A stretch of 64,000 nucleotides of DNA from Alphaproteobacteria bacterium (GTDB lineage: Bacteria; Pseudomonadota; Alphaproteobacteria; SHVP01), in contig JAVJOO010000005.1 in the NCBI GenBank assembly GCA_040216735.1, forward strand, positions 186,001 through 250,000, read 5' to 3'. Position 1 is the stretch's first letter; each line of letters begins with the position of its first letter. The notes under the pieces were generated by a model. That model worked only from the letters and a program-made list of their open reading frames with translations, ran no database searches and was not told where the DNA came from. Positions 56,311 through 64,000 of the stretch are shown in pieces. A program made the position numbers and the translations under genes.

Positions 56311-57459
56311 ATGGACACCCAGATCCGTCACCCCATGTTGGTTCGCGGCAAGCACGACGAGCTATCGCGCCAGCAATTCGTCCACAATCTCCGGCTTTGC
56401 CTCGCTGCCGACGTCATGCCGGGTAACCGCACGGTGTACGAACAGCGTGTGAAACCCGCGTTCCGCCGCAAGAAGAAGCGCGATCCGAAAGACCGTCACG
56501 AAGTCCGCCGCGAAATGACCAAGGACCCCTACTACCGCCTGTTCTCCGCGACCCAGCGGGCAAGCCAGGAAATGATGTGGGACTCGGTAACCGACAGCGT
56601 CGAACGCGAGCTTCCGGAACTTAAGAAGCGCGCGCGTGGCAACCCCCACAAGACCAAGGGAACGCTGCGGATCGGCAAAAACTTTGAGGTACCGCGGTAC
56701 CACACCGCCGCGGACATTCACCTCCAGCCGGGCGGCTATCATGCGACGCCTGACGGCGAGGACTCAATCGCTGCCGGCGCGCTCTACGACCGCTCCGTGT
56801 TCATCTATGCGGTCGGCGGTATGGGCGACATGAACGACGACCTCGGCAAAACCGTGATCGACTATTACCGAGCGAACTATCCAGGCGAAAACCCGACGCG
56901 CATACTCGACATGGGATGCTCGGTCGGGCATAGCACCTTGGCGTGGGCCCAAGCCTATCCAAAGGCCGAGGTCCACGGTCTGGATTGCGGGGCCGGCATG
57001 GTACGTTACGCCGATGCGCGCGCGCGACATCTCGGCATTACCGCACACTTCTCCCAACAGAATGCCGAGAAAACGGATTTCCCGGACAATCACTTCGACG
57101 TCGTCGTCTCGCACATCATGCTGCATGAAACGTCTGCGAGCGCGATCAAGAACATCATCCGCGAAAGTCGCCGCATCCTGCGCCCCGGCGGGGTCATGAT
57201 GCATCTCGATCTAGCCCGCAACGAAGGCATGAAGCCCTTCGATTCCTTTCTCATGGATTGGGAGGCCTACAACAACAACGAAACGTTCCTGGTGCGGCTG
57301 CGCGATATGGATTGGAAGAAGATCGCTGTCGATGCCGGGTTCAAACCCTCTAAGTGCAAGATCGACGGCTCGATGATGCATACCGCGCGCAAAATGCTGG
57401 AGGCAGGCCAAAAACCGCACTACACGGCAACCTTCCCGATCCTCGTCGGGTGTAAATAG
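56311..57459 (+). CDS. SAM-dependent methyltransferase with novel N-terminal domain (paralogue C)
   Basis: The 382-residue protein has the shared N-terminal domain: VYEQRVKPAFRRKKKR, DPKDRHEVRREM, DPYYRLFSATQ, EMMWDSV, and VPRYHTAADIHLQPGGY. Motif I is ILDMGCSVGHST (198-209), then VHGLDCGAGMVRYA, HFSQQNAEKTDFPD and SHIMLHETS. The C-terminus is longer than in B (MMHTARKMLEAGQKP). GGAGG lies 14 bases before the ATG. The stop codon is directly followed by the GTG start of KA-tail protein 2, so the two are translated together. Confidence 0.85.
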   Translation: MDTQIRHPMLVRGKHDELSRQQFVHNLRLCLAADVMPGNRTVYEQRVKPAFRRKKKRDPKDRHEVRREMTKDPYYRLFSATQRASQEMMWDSVTDSVERELPELKKRARGNPHKTKGTLRIGKNFEVPRYHTAADIHLQPGGYHATPDGEDSIAAGALYDRSVFIYAVGGMGDMNDDLGKTVIDYYRANYPGENPTRILDMGCSVGHSTLAWAQAYPKAEVHGLDCGAGMVRYADARARHLGITAHFSQQNAEKTDFPDNHFDVVVSHIMLHETSASAIKNIIRESRRILRPGGVMMHLDLARNEGMKPFDSFLMDWEAYNNNETFLVRLRDMDWKKIAVDAGFKPSKCKIDGSMMHTARKMLEAGQKPHYTATFPILVGCK

Positions 57460-57957
57460 GTGGCGTCCGTGCGCCGCAAAACGGCCAAGAAGGCCGCCTC
57501 CAAACCCGCCAAGGCCAAGGCAAGACCCGCCAAGAAGAAAGCCGCCACGGCCAAAAGGGGCGTGGCCAAACGCGCGGCGTCAAAGCGGGCCGTCAATGCC
57601 AAGGTGTCAACGGCAACCACGCCGATGGCGCGGGCGGCAAAGGGCAAACGGCCGCAATATTTCGAAGACCCTGCGGTCGATAAGCTGCACCTCATGGTCA
57701 TGGCCCTGATCGAAGAACTATCCGTGACCCGCGACCGCCTCGACACGGTCGAACGGTTGATCGAGAAATACGGGCTGTTCAAGGTAAACGAGGTCGAGGA
57801 CTATTTCCCTGACCCGAAGGCCGATGCGGCGCGTACCGGCCGCCGCATCGCCTACATTCGCCGGGTGATGAAGGGCATCACCGACGAAATCGAAAACCTA
57901 CGCGGGCAAGATCCGGCGTTGGAGTTTGACGAGGTCGTGGACGTCATTTCAAGCTGA
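57460..57957 (+). CDS. Histone-H1-like protein with conserved C-terminal domain (KA-tail protein 2)
   Basis: The 165-residue product starts with GTG immediately after the stop of methyltransferase C. Residues 1-60 are Lys/Ala/Arg rich (KKAASKPAKAKARPAKKKAA). Residues 61-165 are an acidic helical domain starting KGKRPQYFEDPAVDKLHLM, with MVMALIEELSVTRDRLDTVERL, which matches the block in the protein at 28778-29383 at about 60 per cent over 40 residues by eye. The later part differs (EDYFPDPKADAARTG). Coupling to a methyltransferase suggests it is an accessory or localising protein, perhaps for DNA or an anionic polymer. No family name is known to me. Confidence 0.8.
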   Translation: MASVRRKTAKKAASKPAKAKARPAKKKAATAKRGVAKRAASKRAVNAKVSTATTPMARAAKGKRPQYFEDPAVDKLHLMVMALIEELSVTRDRLDTVERLIEKYGLFKVNEVEDYFPDPKADAARTGRRIAYIRRVMKGITDEIENLRGQDPALEFDEVVDVISS

Positions 57958-57971
57958 TCGATCTAACGAGC

Positions 57972-58009
57972 AAAAAAAGGGCGGCTCAACCGAGCCGCCC
58001 TTTCTCTTT
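57972..58009. terminator. Bidirectional intrinsic terminator
   Basis: GGGCGGCTC pairs with GAGCCGCCC around AACC. A seven-base A run lies before it and TTTCTCTTT after it, so the element can end transcripts from both the KA-tail protein 2 side and the convergent binding-protein gene. Confidence 0.93.
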
Positions 58010-58025
58010 GTGCGCGTCGCGCGGG

Positions 58026-59573
58026 CTAGCCGCCCAACGACATGTTTTCGTAAACCAAGATGCGGTTCCAGTTGGTGAACCCCTGCACCCGTTTGGACAG
58101 ACCGAAGATGTCCCTGCCATGCAAAATGGCGATCGACAGCGCATCTTCGTTCGCCTTGACCATCAGCTCCTGAAGCATTTTCTCACGCTTGCCGCGGTCC
58201 ATTTCTTGGGCCGAGGCATGCAACAGGTCCATGTGCTCGGGAATGCAGATCGTCACCGCCGTCGAGTCGCAGGAGTACCACCGGAACGGAGTCGATGCGT
58301 CCATTTCCGGATCGACCAGGTACGAGAAGCCCGTTGCCTCGCCTTCCCACTTCTTTTGTAGAAGTTTGTTCAACCACTCGGAAAACTGAAGCGGCCGCAG
58401 CTCGACTTCAATCCCGATTTGTCCCAACTGTTGGGAGACGAAGGTATAGATTTCCGCATCGTTCGCGATGGCGCCGGTGATGACTTCGGCTTTCATCTTG
58501 AACCCGTTCGGATATCCCGCTTCGGTCAGAAGCGCCTTCGCCTTGGCCGGATCGTAAGGATACGGTTTCACATTCGGATTCCAGCCAAAGGTGTTGGGAT
58601 TAGCGGGTTGGCTCGCCGGCACGGTAATACCGCCGAACAGGTTGGCGACGATTGCCTCTCGGTCGATCGCGTAGTTCGCCGCTTGGCGAACACGCTTATC
58701 GGCGAAAGGCGTCTTGCCGTCTTTCCACTTTCCGGTGAAGTCCTCGGAGAACACCATCAGCGACATCACATTGGGAGAGTCGTTCACGACGGCGACATTG
58801 CCGGACGCTTCGATGACCGCGATGTCGTCGGGTGACATGTTGGAAATGAGGTCGACCTGCCCTGCTTCGAGCGCTTGGCGCCGGGCAACCTGCTCGGGCA
58901 ACTCCACAATGCGGATATTCTTGATCTTGCCCGGTCGCCACGACTTGTCGTGGGCGGTGAACAGGGCTTCGGTATCCTTCCAACTCACGACCTTCCACGG
59001 ACCGGAGGTCACGGGGTCCGCGGCGTAACCGTCCTTGCCGCGATCGGCGAAGGCCTGCATTTCACCGATATATATGCGCTGGATGGTTGCCGGCCAGAGC
59101 GGGTCAGGCACTTTGGTTACGAACTCGACGGTCCGATCGTCGAGCGCTCTGTAACTTTCAAGTTTGCGGGCATCGCGCGCCACCGACGCAGGTTTCCCCT
59201 CTTCGGTGAGGAGGTAATCGAAGACTTTGACAACGTTATGTGCGCTGTTCTTGACGCCATTGGAAAAAACTACGTCGTCGCGCAGCGTAAAGCGCCAAGT
59301 GTTGTTGTTGACGAGTTCCCAACTGGTAGCGCCGTGCGGGACGATCTGACCCTTGTCATTGACCCGGGTGAGGCCATCGAAAATCCCCTCCCACCAATAC
59401 ATGGAAGGCACACCGCTGCCCGAGGAATAGACGTTGCCACGTGACGGTGCCTTGGAGTACATGCCGATCCGCAAGGTGTCGGATGCGTCTTGCGCGACGC
59501 CGACCGACGCCGGCAGCGCGACAGCCGCCGACAGGGCCAAGGCCGCTACCGATTTCATTAGTGTCGTTCTCAT
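58026..59573 (-). CDS. Family-5 ABC transporter solute-binding protein (1)
   Basis: Periplasmic protein of 515 residues. Signal peptide residues about 1-27 (MRTTLMKSVAALALSAAVAL) and a mature N-terminus DTLRIGMYSK. The family-5 (DppA/OppA) pattern is seen in YWWEGIFDGLTRVNDKG, SGPWKVVSWKDTEA and RQAANYAIDREAIV. The ligand may be a peptide, opine or other small compound. The ATG at 59573 follows AGGGAGG. No permease or ATPase gene is nearby. The gene lies 87 bases downstream of the hydrolase gene on the same strand. Confidence 0.92.
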   Translation of the reverse strand: MRTTLMKSVAALALSAAVALPASVGVAQDASDTLRIGMYSKAPSRGNVYSSGSGVPSMYWWEGIFDGLTRVNDKGQIVPHGATSWELVNNNTWRFTLRDDVVFSNGVKNSAHNVVKVFDYLLTEEGKPASVARDARKLESYRALDDRTVEFVTKVPDPLWPATIQRIYIGEMQAFADRGKDGYAADPVTSGPWKVVSWKDTEALFTAHDKSWRPGKIKNIRIVELPEQVARRQALEAGQVDLISNMSPDDIAVIEASGNVAVVNDSPNVMSLMVFSEDFTGKWKDGKTPFADKRVRQAANYAIDREAIVANLFGGITVPASQPANPNTFGWNPNVKPYPYDPAKAKALLTEAGYPNGFKMKAEVITGAIANDAEIYTFVSQQLGQIGIEVELRPLQFSEWLNKLLQKKWEGEATGFSYLVDPEMDASTPFRWYSCDSTAVTICIPEHMDLLHASAQEMDRGKREKMLQELMVKANEDALSIAILHGRDIFGLSKRVQGFTNWNRILVYENMSLGG

Positions 59574-59660
59574 AAAGCCTCCCTTTGACCTTGTGCCGGG
59601 GTTTTCCCCAGCATTCCCGACAAGCTTGTGGCGCTTCGCGAATGGGGTCAAGGAAACGTT

Positions 59661-61331
59661 CTAGGAACCAAGGAAATCGGCCATTGCGGCTTGGCGCAGC
59701 GTCCCGTCGCCGGTCACTTTCTTGCATACCGCTTGGCTCAATGCCTGCGCGAGTCGGTCGGCGTGACTGTCGAGCAGATCCTCCGCTACAGACGCAATAA
59801 GCACCGGTTGCGACACCTGTCCAACGATCGAAGGGTCCATCCCAAGACATGCCCTGACGTAGTCGCCGTAGGTCGCTGGCGCCTTGAGCCAGTCCAACAA
59901 CCGCTGCTGCAACTGGACTGAATCAATCTCCGGGTCAGACCAGCGAATGGCCTCGCGCCGCCGATCGTACCAGGGCCAAAAGAATGCCCGGTCGCGTAGC
60001 ATGTGCCACGCGGTGAGCCAGTGCGTACCGTCCCATATCGGTTCGATCGTTGGTGCGTAATGCGCGGCCAGTTCTGCGCGGGCAGCGTCTTCCGCAAACA
60101 CCGGACGATCAAGAACGACCTTTTCAACCCGTTCTCCGTCGTGCACTGCCAGGGCCAGCGCCAACGCAGCGCCAAGGGAATCGCCATAAACGTCGTAGCG
60201 ATCGAACCCCGTCGCCGCCACCACAGCACTAACATCCGCGGCATAGGCAGACAGATCGCCGGCTGCGGCAAGCGAATCGGACTCGGCATTGCCCGCGACA
60301 TCGAGGGCGACAAACGGACGTCCGCGACTGAGTGCTTCGGCCTGCGGCAACACCGTCCGTGAACTCCCCATGTCACCATGCAACAACACGACCGGCCGAC
60401 CGATGCCCGTGCCGCCACGCCGGACCAGGCGCTGTCCACCGTCGATGCCGACATAGTCCCGCCACGTTGCCGCACGCGGCGTCGGCGGCACCGCTGCTGC
60501 GGTTTTGGAATCGCCCGCGTCACACCAGGCGAGGCTGGCTCGGATCGCCTCGATCCATCCGTCCTTGCCGGTCTCCAAGACCCGCACCCCCGCCGGTAAG
60601 TCGGTCAGGCGCTTTGCCTCGGGTGCCAGGACATCGCCCACCCGGGCCACGACGGTCGACTTGACGCCAAGCAGGTACATCGCCGCGCGGCTATCGTGAC
60701 CGAACGCCGCTCGGTAGCCGAGCCAGTACCCGGCTGCATCCATTTTCGCCAGCACGATATCGTGGATATACGCCGGTGGCGCCATCGCCGAATCAAGGCG
60801 CCGCGCCTTCTCGGTCCGGAACCACGGGTAGAACACGATCTGGTCTCGAGTGTGTTGCCACGCCCAGGCCAAATGGGCGCCGTCGGCCGTCGGGTGAAAC
60901 TCCGGGGCGTAGCGGTCAAGCCGCTCCTTGGCCTCTGCCGGTGTGTTGAAGGAAATCCCATCCAACACCAGACCGGCAACTCGCTCGGGATGACGCAACC
61001 CCACTTCGAGGGCGATATGGGCGCCCGTATGGGTGCCATAAATCGGCGCCCGCGCAATCCCGAGGGCATCCATCGCCGCCACAGTGGCATCGGCATAATC
61101 CATCGCGCTGGGCGCTTCCTGCGGCAGCGGATCTGATCCGCCGTAGCCCGGCGTGTCCAACCCGATCAACGTCCAATCCTGAGCCAACGGCAACAGTCCC
61201 GGCAAGACAAACGCCGCCGACTGCGGGCTGGAATGCAGAAGGATGAACGGCGGCCCCGATCCAGCGCGGCGATAATGAATCTCGCGATCGCCCACCCGGA
61301 GGAAATGCCGGGTCGTCGCAGGCGTCGTCAT
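59661..61331 (-). CDS. Tandem double alpha/beta-hydrolase
   Basis: The 556-residue protein holds two complete alpha/beta-hydrolase domains. The first (about 1-275) has the oxyanion HSSPQSA, DTPGYGGSDPLP and the nucleophile elbow GTHTG (99-103), where the usual Ser is His. The second (about 290-556) has LLHGDMGSS, DVAGNAESDS and a normal elbow GDSLG (383-387). The C-terminal half is therefore the likely active one, though GxHTG forms are known in this group. The ATG start overlaps the isochorismatase stop by four bases. Substrate unknown. Confidence 0.85.
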   Translation of the reverse strand: MTTPATTRHFLRVGDREIHYRRAGSGPPFILLHSSPQSAAFVLPGLLPLAQDWTLIGLDTPGYGGSDPLPQEAPSAMDYADATVAAMDALGIARAPIYGTHTGAHIALEVGLRHPERVAGLVLDGISFNTPAEAKERLDRYAPEFHPTADGAHLAWAWQHTRDQIVFYPWFRTEKARRLDSAMAPPAYIHDIVLAKMDAAGYWLGYRAAFGHDSRAAMYLLGVKSTVVARVGDVLAPEAKRLTDLPAGVRVLETGKDGWIEAIRASLAWCDAGDSKTAAAVPPTPRAATWRDYVGIDGGQRLVRRGGTGIGRPVVLLHGDMGSSRTVLPQAEALSRGRPFVALDVAGNAESDSLAAAGDLSAYAADVSAVVAATGFDRYDVYGDSLGAALALALAVHDGERVEKVVLDRPVFAEDAARAELAAHYAPTIEPIWDGTHWLTAWHMLRDRAFFWPWYDRRREAIRWSDPEIDSVQLQQRLLDWLKAPATYGDYVRACLGMDPSIVGQVSQPVLIASVAEDLLDSHADRLAQALSQAVCKKVTGDGTLRQAAMADFLGS

Positions 61332-61945
61332 GCGGCAGCCCGTCGACCGAGGGCCGCAACGGCCTCTTCGGTGGTGACGAGTTTGGCGAAGAGAAATCCC
61401 ATCGACTCGAGCGCCGACGCATGGCGACCGCGGTCGACCTCGCCCACGGCGTCGCGTACGACAAAGGTACGGAAATCGAGCTGCGACGCATCGCGAACGG
61501 TCGATTCGACGCACATGTTCGTCGTCACGCCGCACACGATCAAATTGACGACCCCCCGGTCGCGCAGTTGCTTCTCCAGATCGGTACGCATGAACGAACT
61601 CATACGACTTTTCTCGACCACCACATCGCCGGGTTGCGGCGTCAGTTCTTCGACGATTTCCGCATCCCAAGACCCCCGCGGACACACCTTGCTCGACTTA
61701 ATGTTCGGCATCATCTCGCGCACGATGAACCCGCCGTCGCTGTAGTCGGGCTCGTAGGCAAGGTAAGAGAAGCAAACTAGAGCACCCGCCGCCCGTGCCG
61801 CCCCCACCAAGGCGCGACACGGCTCGATCGCGCCCGCCAGCATGCCGATGTCGAGACCGAGTCGGGCATGCGACCCCTCGGGCTTGCACATGCCGTTTTG
61901 CATATCCACGACCAGCACTGCCGTCGCACCGTTCAAACTGTCCAT
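61328..61945 (-). CDS. Isochorismatase-like cysteine hydrolase
   Basis: The 205-residue enzyme has the full triad: Asp14 in LVVDMQNGM, Lys112 in EKSRMSSF and Cys145 in TTNMCVEST. The family hydrolyses amides such as N-carbamoylsarcosine, nicotinamide or biuret, or vinyl ethers. The stop overlaps the double-hydrolase start (ATGA), so the two make a coupled pair. It is separated from the family-5 binding-protein gene upstream by a terminator at 61978-62012 and about 100 bases. Confidence 0.9.
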   Translation of the reverse strand: MDSLNGATAVLVVDMQNGMCKPEGSHARLGLDIGMLAGAIEPCRALVGAARAAGALVCFSYLAYEPDYSDGGFIVREMMPNIKSSKVCPRGSWDAEIVEELTPQPGDVVVEKSRMSSFMRTDLEKQLRDRGVVNLIVCGVTTNMCVESTVRDASQLDFRTFVVRDAVGEVDRGRHASALESMGFLFAKLVTTEEAVAALGRRAAA

Positions 61946-61977
61946 TTGCGCCCCCTTTTCCCCGACGCAGTGTAGCG

Positions 61978-62012
61978 AAAAGAAAAAGCGCCGGGCAATG
62001 AATGCCCGGCGC
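61978..62012 (-). terminator. Intrinsic terminator of the second binding-protein gene
   Basis: On the minus strand GCGCCGGGCA pairs with TGCCCGGCGC around five bases and is followed by TTTTTCTTTT. It lies about 35 bases after the binding-protein stop at 62047. Confidence 0.93.
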
Positions 62013-62046
62013 CCTTCAGTTCGCTCGATGTCTGAGTTGGCTTAAG

Positions 62047-63738
62047 CTACTCGGACATCCGTAGGTCGTGCCACCGGAGCGCGTGCTCAGGATGGAAGCC
62101 CACGCCGGACACCTTCTCCGACATCGCCCACTGCAGGCGATTCTCGACCAGTGGCGCGATCGCGACTTCCTTCATCAGGATTTCCTGAATCTGGGCCATC
62201 AAATCGTTGCGCTTTTTGTCGTCGGGTTCGGTCTTGGCCTGCTCCAACCACAGCTTGTCGACCTCGTCGTTGCTGTACTTGCTGTAGTTCGACAGACCGC
62301 CTTTTTCCGCAGTTACGTACAACAACTGGATCGCGTAGCCCGCTTCGACGCCGATCGGCTTGGAGTGGTCGATCAACGCAAAGGGAAGATCCTTCTTCAC
62401 CAGCTCGCGGTCCGAAAACTGCGACTGGGGAATCGGGTTCAACACAACCGAGATACCGACTTTCTTGAGTTCGGTCTGGATGATGGTCGCTGCCGGCCCG
62501 AGGATGTTTTCTTTCTCGGTCGAATAGGTCAGCTGCATCGTGTCGGGAAATTTCTCCAGGCCATCGCCGTTCGGGTAGCCCGCTTCGGCCAAGAGGGCCT
62601 TGGCTTTGTCGATGTCCTGGTTCCGTTCGAACCCTACGTCGTGATAGCCAGGATAGTTCGACGGCAGCGACCCGTTGTACTTGGTGGCCTCGCCGAAGAA
62701 GACATCCTTCTGGATCTTGTCGTACGGAAGCGCGTAGGCAATGGCTTCGCGCAGTTTGATATTGTCAAACGGCGCCTGTTGCCAGTTCATGTGGACGTAC
62801 GTCGTTGCGTTGCCCTCGACACTCACGACCTTGATGCCCTTCGCCGACTTCAGCGAATCGAATTCCTTGGGCGTCAAGTGTTCGGTAAGGTGGGCTTGTC
62901 CCGAACGCAGGATCACCAAACGCTGCCCGCTCTGCGGGATTTTGCGCATGATCACGCGGTCGATATCGGCCTTGCCTCGGAAATAGTCCGGGTTCGCCTG
63001 AGCGACGAATTCCTTATCCTTCTCCCAGCGAGTCAGACAGTAGGCACCGAAGCTCCCGACGCCCTCGTTATTCGCGTAATCGTGCGACCAAGGATCTTCG
63101 GCGGTCGCGTGCTTCTCCATTGTCTCCTTGTCGAAGATGTAGAGCGCGAAGATCGTCAACACTGGCAGGAATAGTTTGTTCGGCGCCGACTGGGTGAACT
63201 GCACCGTGTATTGATCGATCTTCTTGACTTCGTCGTCCTTAAGTTTTTTCGCTTCGATGTTCTCCGGCTTGTTGCCGAAAACGGCGGGCGTGAAGCCTTT
63301 GAAAGACGCAACGTTGGACAAGAACCAACCGACAGGCGCTTTACCGCTGACCGATTTCGCCCGGGCCATCGTGTAGATCACGTCGTCTGCATCAAAGGTC
63401 GCGCCGTCGCAGCCCTTCACCCCACGGCGAAGGTTGAACGTCCAGGTCAGCGTACCAGGATCGTAGCTCCACGATTCGGCCAACCGGCCCTCGAACTTGT
63501 TCAAGTCGAGAATGACGGCACCGTCGGCGCGGCGTTCCTTCTCCGCGTAGTAAATCAACGGTTCCATCAAATTGACCATGCCGGCTTGAGTCGGCGGCGC
63601 CGATGCGTTCGGGCCGTCGTAGTTCAGGCTCGGCGGTACATCTTCCGAAAGAAAAAGTAGGTCCTTCGCGGCGGCCGGGCCGGACAGGCCCATCGCAAGT
63701 GCGGCCGGCGCGAGGGCACCCAACAGCAGTTTTTTCAC
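62047..63738 (-). CDS. Family-5 ABC transporter solute-binding protein (2)
   Basis: Periplasmic protein of about 563 residues. The GTG at 63738 opens VKKLLLGALAPAALAMGLS, a signal peptide cleaved near AAAKDL, and AGGGAGG lies about seven bases upstream. The body has SYDPGTLTWTFNLRRGVK and REAIAYALPYDKI, typical of family-5 binding proteins, and ends in LRWHDLRMSE. Like the first, it has no permease beside it. The ligand is unknown. It is bounded by terminators on both sides, so it is its own transcription unit. Confidence 0.92.
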   Translation of the reverse strand: MKKLLLGALAPAALAMGLSGPAAAKDLLFLSEDVPPSLNYDGPNASAPPTQAGMVNLMEPLIYYAEKERRADGAVILDLNKFEGRLAESWSYDPGTLTWTFNLRRGVKGCDGATFDADDVIYTMARAKSVSGKAPVGWFLSNVASFKGFTPAVFGNKPENIEAKKLKDDEVKKIDQYTVQFTQSAPNKLFLPVLTIFALYIFDKETMEKHATAEDPWSHDYANNEGVGSFGAYCLTRWEKDKEFVAQANPDYFRGKADIDRVIMRKIPQSGQRLVILRSGQAHLTEHLTPKEFDSLKSAKGIKVVSVEGNATTYVHMNWQQAPFDNIKLREAIAYALPYDKIQKDVFFGEATKYNGSLPSNYPGYHDVGFERNQDIDKAKALLAEAGYPNGDGLEKFPDTMQLTYSTEKENILGPAATIIQTELKKVGISVVLNPIPQSQFSDRELVKKDLPFALIDHSKPIGVEAGYAIQLLYVTAEKGGLSNYSKYSNDEVDKLWLEQAKTEPDDKKRNDLMAQIQEILMKEVAIAPLVENRLQWAMSEKVSGVGFHPEHALRWHDLRMSE

Positions 63739-63868
63739 AGTAGTCCTCCCTATTCGATAGACCGACCGGTTCTTGATACGACCGTCGGCCAGCGACCCAA
63801 TGGTCGCAGTCATCGCAGATACTAGCCTATTGTCCGGACCGGGTACACCGGGGCTCACGCTAGCCCTC

Positions 63869-63912
63869 AAACAAAAAAGAGCCTCGGGGACGGATCCCCG
63901 AGGCCCTTTTCT
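63869..63912. terminator. Bidirectional intrinsic terminator
   Basis: GCCTCGGGGA pairs with TCCCCGAGGC around CGGA, with an A-rich tract to the left and CCTTTTCTT to the right. On the minus strand it ends the transcript of the gene entering from the right edge. Confidence 0.93.
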
Positions 63913-63929
63913 TCGCGTCTGGGTTGATC

Positions 63930-64000
63930 TTAGCTGGTCGGTGCCGACAAGCCGTTGACCTTCCCGATCGTGTCATTGAACTGCTGGGCGCAGTTCGCCC
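63930..64000 (-). CDS. 3' end of an unidentified gene (cut by window edge)
   Basis: On the minus strand a frame enters from the right edge and ends NDTIGKVNGLSAPTS with a TAA at 63932-63930, followed at 18 bases by a strong terminator. About 23 codons are visible. The tail, and the family-5 binding-protein gene next to it, fit a periplasmic protein, but no family can be named. Confidence 0.6.
   Translation of the reverse strand, partial: ANCAQQFNDTIGKVNGLSAPTS

Noticed and set aside
61332-61685. Extended N-terminus of the double hydrolase
   Set aside because: It overlaps the isochorismatase gene out of frame; the ATGA overlap marks the real start.

Overview
The window looks like chromosomal DNA of a free-living, GC-rich alphaproteobacterium, probably of the Rhodospirillales type. 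The grounds are the tatA-tatB-tatC-serS-surE block, a flagellum-associated locus with a candidate sigma-54 promoter, and an accessory gene set typical of marine or soil heterotrophs: acyl-CoA and CoA-transferase genes, TRAP and peptide-type binding proteins, amidohydrolases and a MmgE/PrpD protein. No rRNA, tRNA, CRISPR array, insertion sequence or integrase was seen. This assignment is inference from gene order and protein character; no database search was made.

Layout. (1) 1-3.6 kb, minus strand: Tat export genes, seryl-tRNA synthetase and the start of surE, with short gaps or a 4-base overlap. (2) 3.7-7.8 kb, minus: a three-gene ferric-iron type ABC importer (binding protein, fused permease, ATPase) with Fur-like boxes upstream and a perfect hairpin between the binding-protein and permease genes. 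(3) 7.9-14.5 kb, minus: a tightly coupled seven-gene operon (hldE with swapped domain order, gmhA, sugar epimerase, HAD phosphatase, APH-type kinase, split transketolase) that probably makes an activated heptose or related sugar. It diverges from a large SBBP-repeat protein (14.8-17.5 kb) resembling the flagellin regulator/secreted protein annotated FlaEY, preceded by a sigma-54 promoter. This suggests, but does not prove, flagellar glycosylation. (4) 17.5-23.3 kb, minus: four Bcr/CflA-type MFS exporters with an inserted nucleotide-sugar epimerase gene. (5) 23.5-29.4 kb: typA, an amidase with a small GatC/AtzG-like partner, a GMC oxidoreductase, and a histone-H1-like protein with its own C-terminal domain.

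(6) 29.5-38.7 kb, plus: cytochrome b561, acyl-CoA dehydrogenase coupled to a class III CoA-transferase, SDR, M24 peptidase-like protein, polysaccharide deacetylase, EamA transporter, MmgE/PrpD protein and a small unknown protein, i.e. a catabolic run. (7) 39-47 kb: hybrid histidine kinase, thioesterase diverging from an HxlR regulator, two tandem maleate-isomerase/arylmalonate-decarboxylase-like genes that lack both family cysteines, and a TAXI-type TRAP transporter.

(8) 47.2-58 kb is the most original part. Three paralogous SAM methyltransferases share an unrecognised N-terminal domain of about 190 residues. They sit with an amidohydrolase, a bicupin, an acetoacetate-decarboxylase-like enzyme carrying a basic tail, an SDR, an M20 hydrolase, an FAD hydroxylase, and a second histone-H1-like protein directly abutting the third methyltransferase. 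The two H1-like proteins (28.8 and 57.5 kb) share a conserved block in their C-terminal domain. Together these look like an undescribed aromatic or secondary-metabolite modification pathway with basic-tailed accessory proteins. (9) 58-64 kb, minus: two family-5 solute-binding proteins without permeases, flanking a double alpha/beta-hydrolase and an isochorismatase-like hydrolase. Strong bidirectional terminators bound this section.
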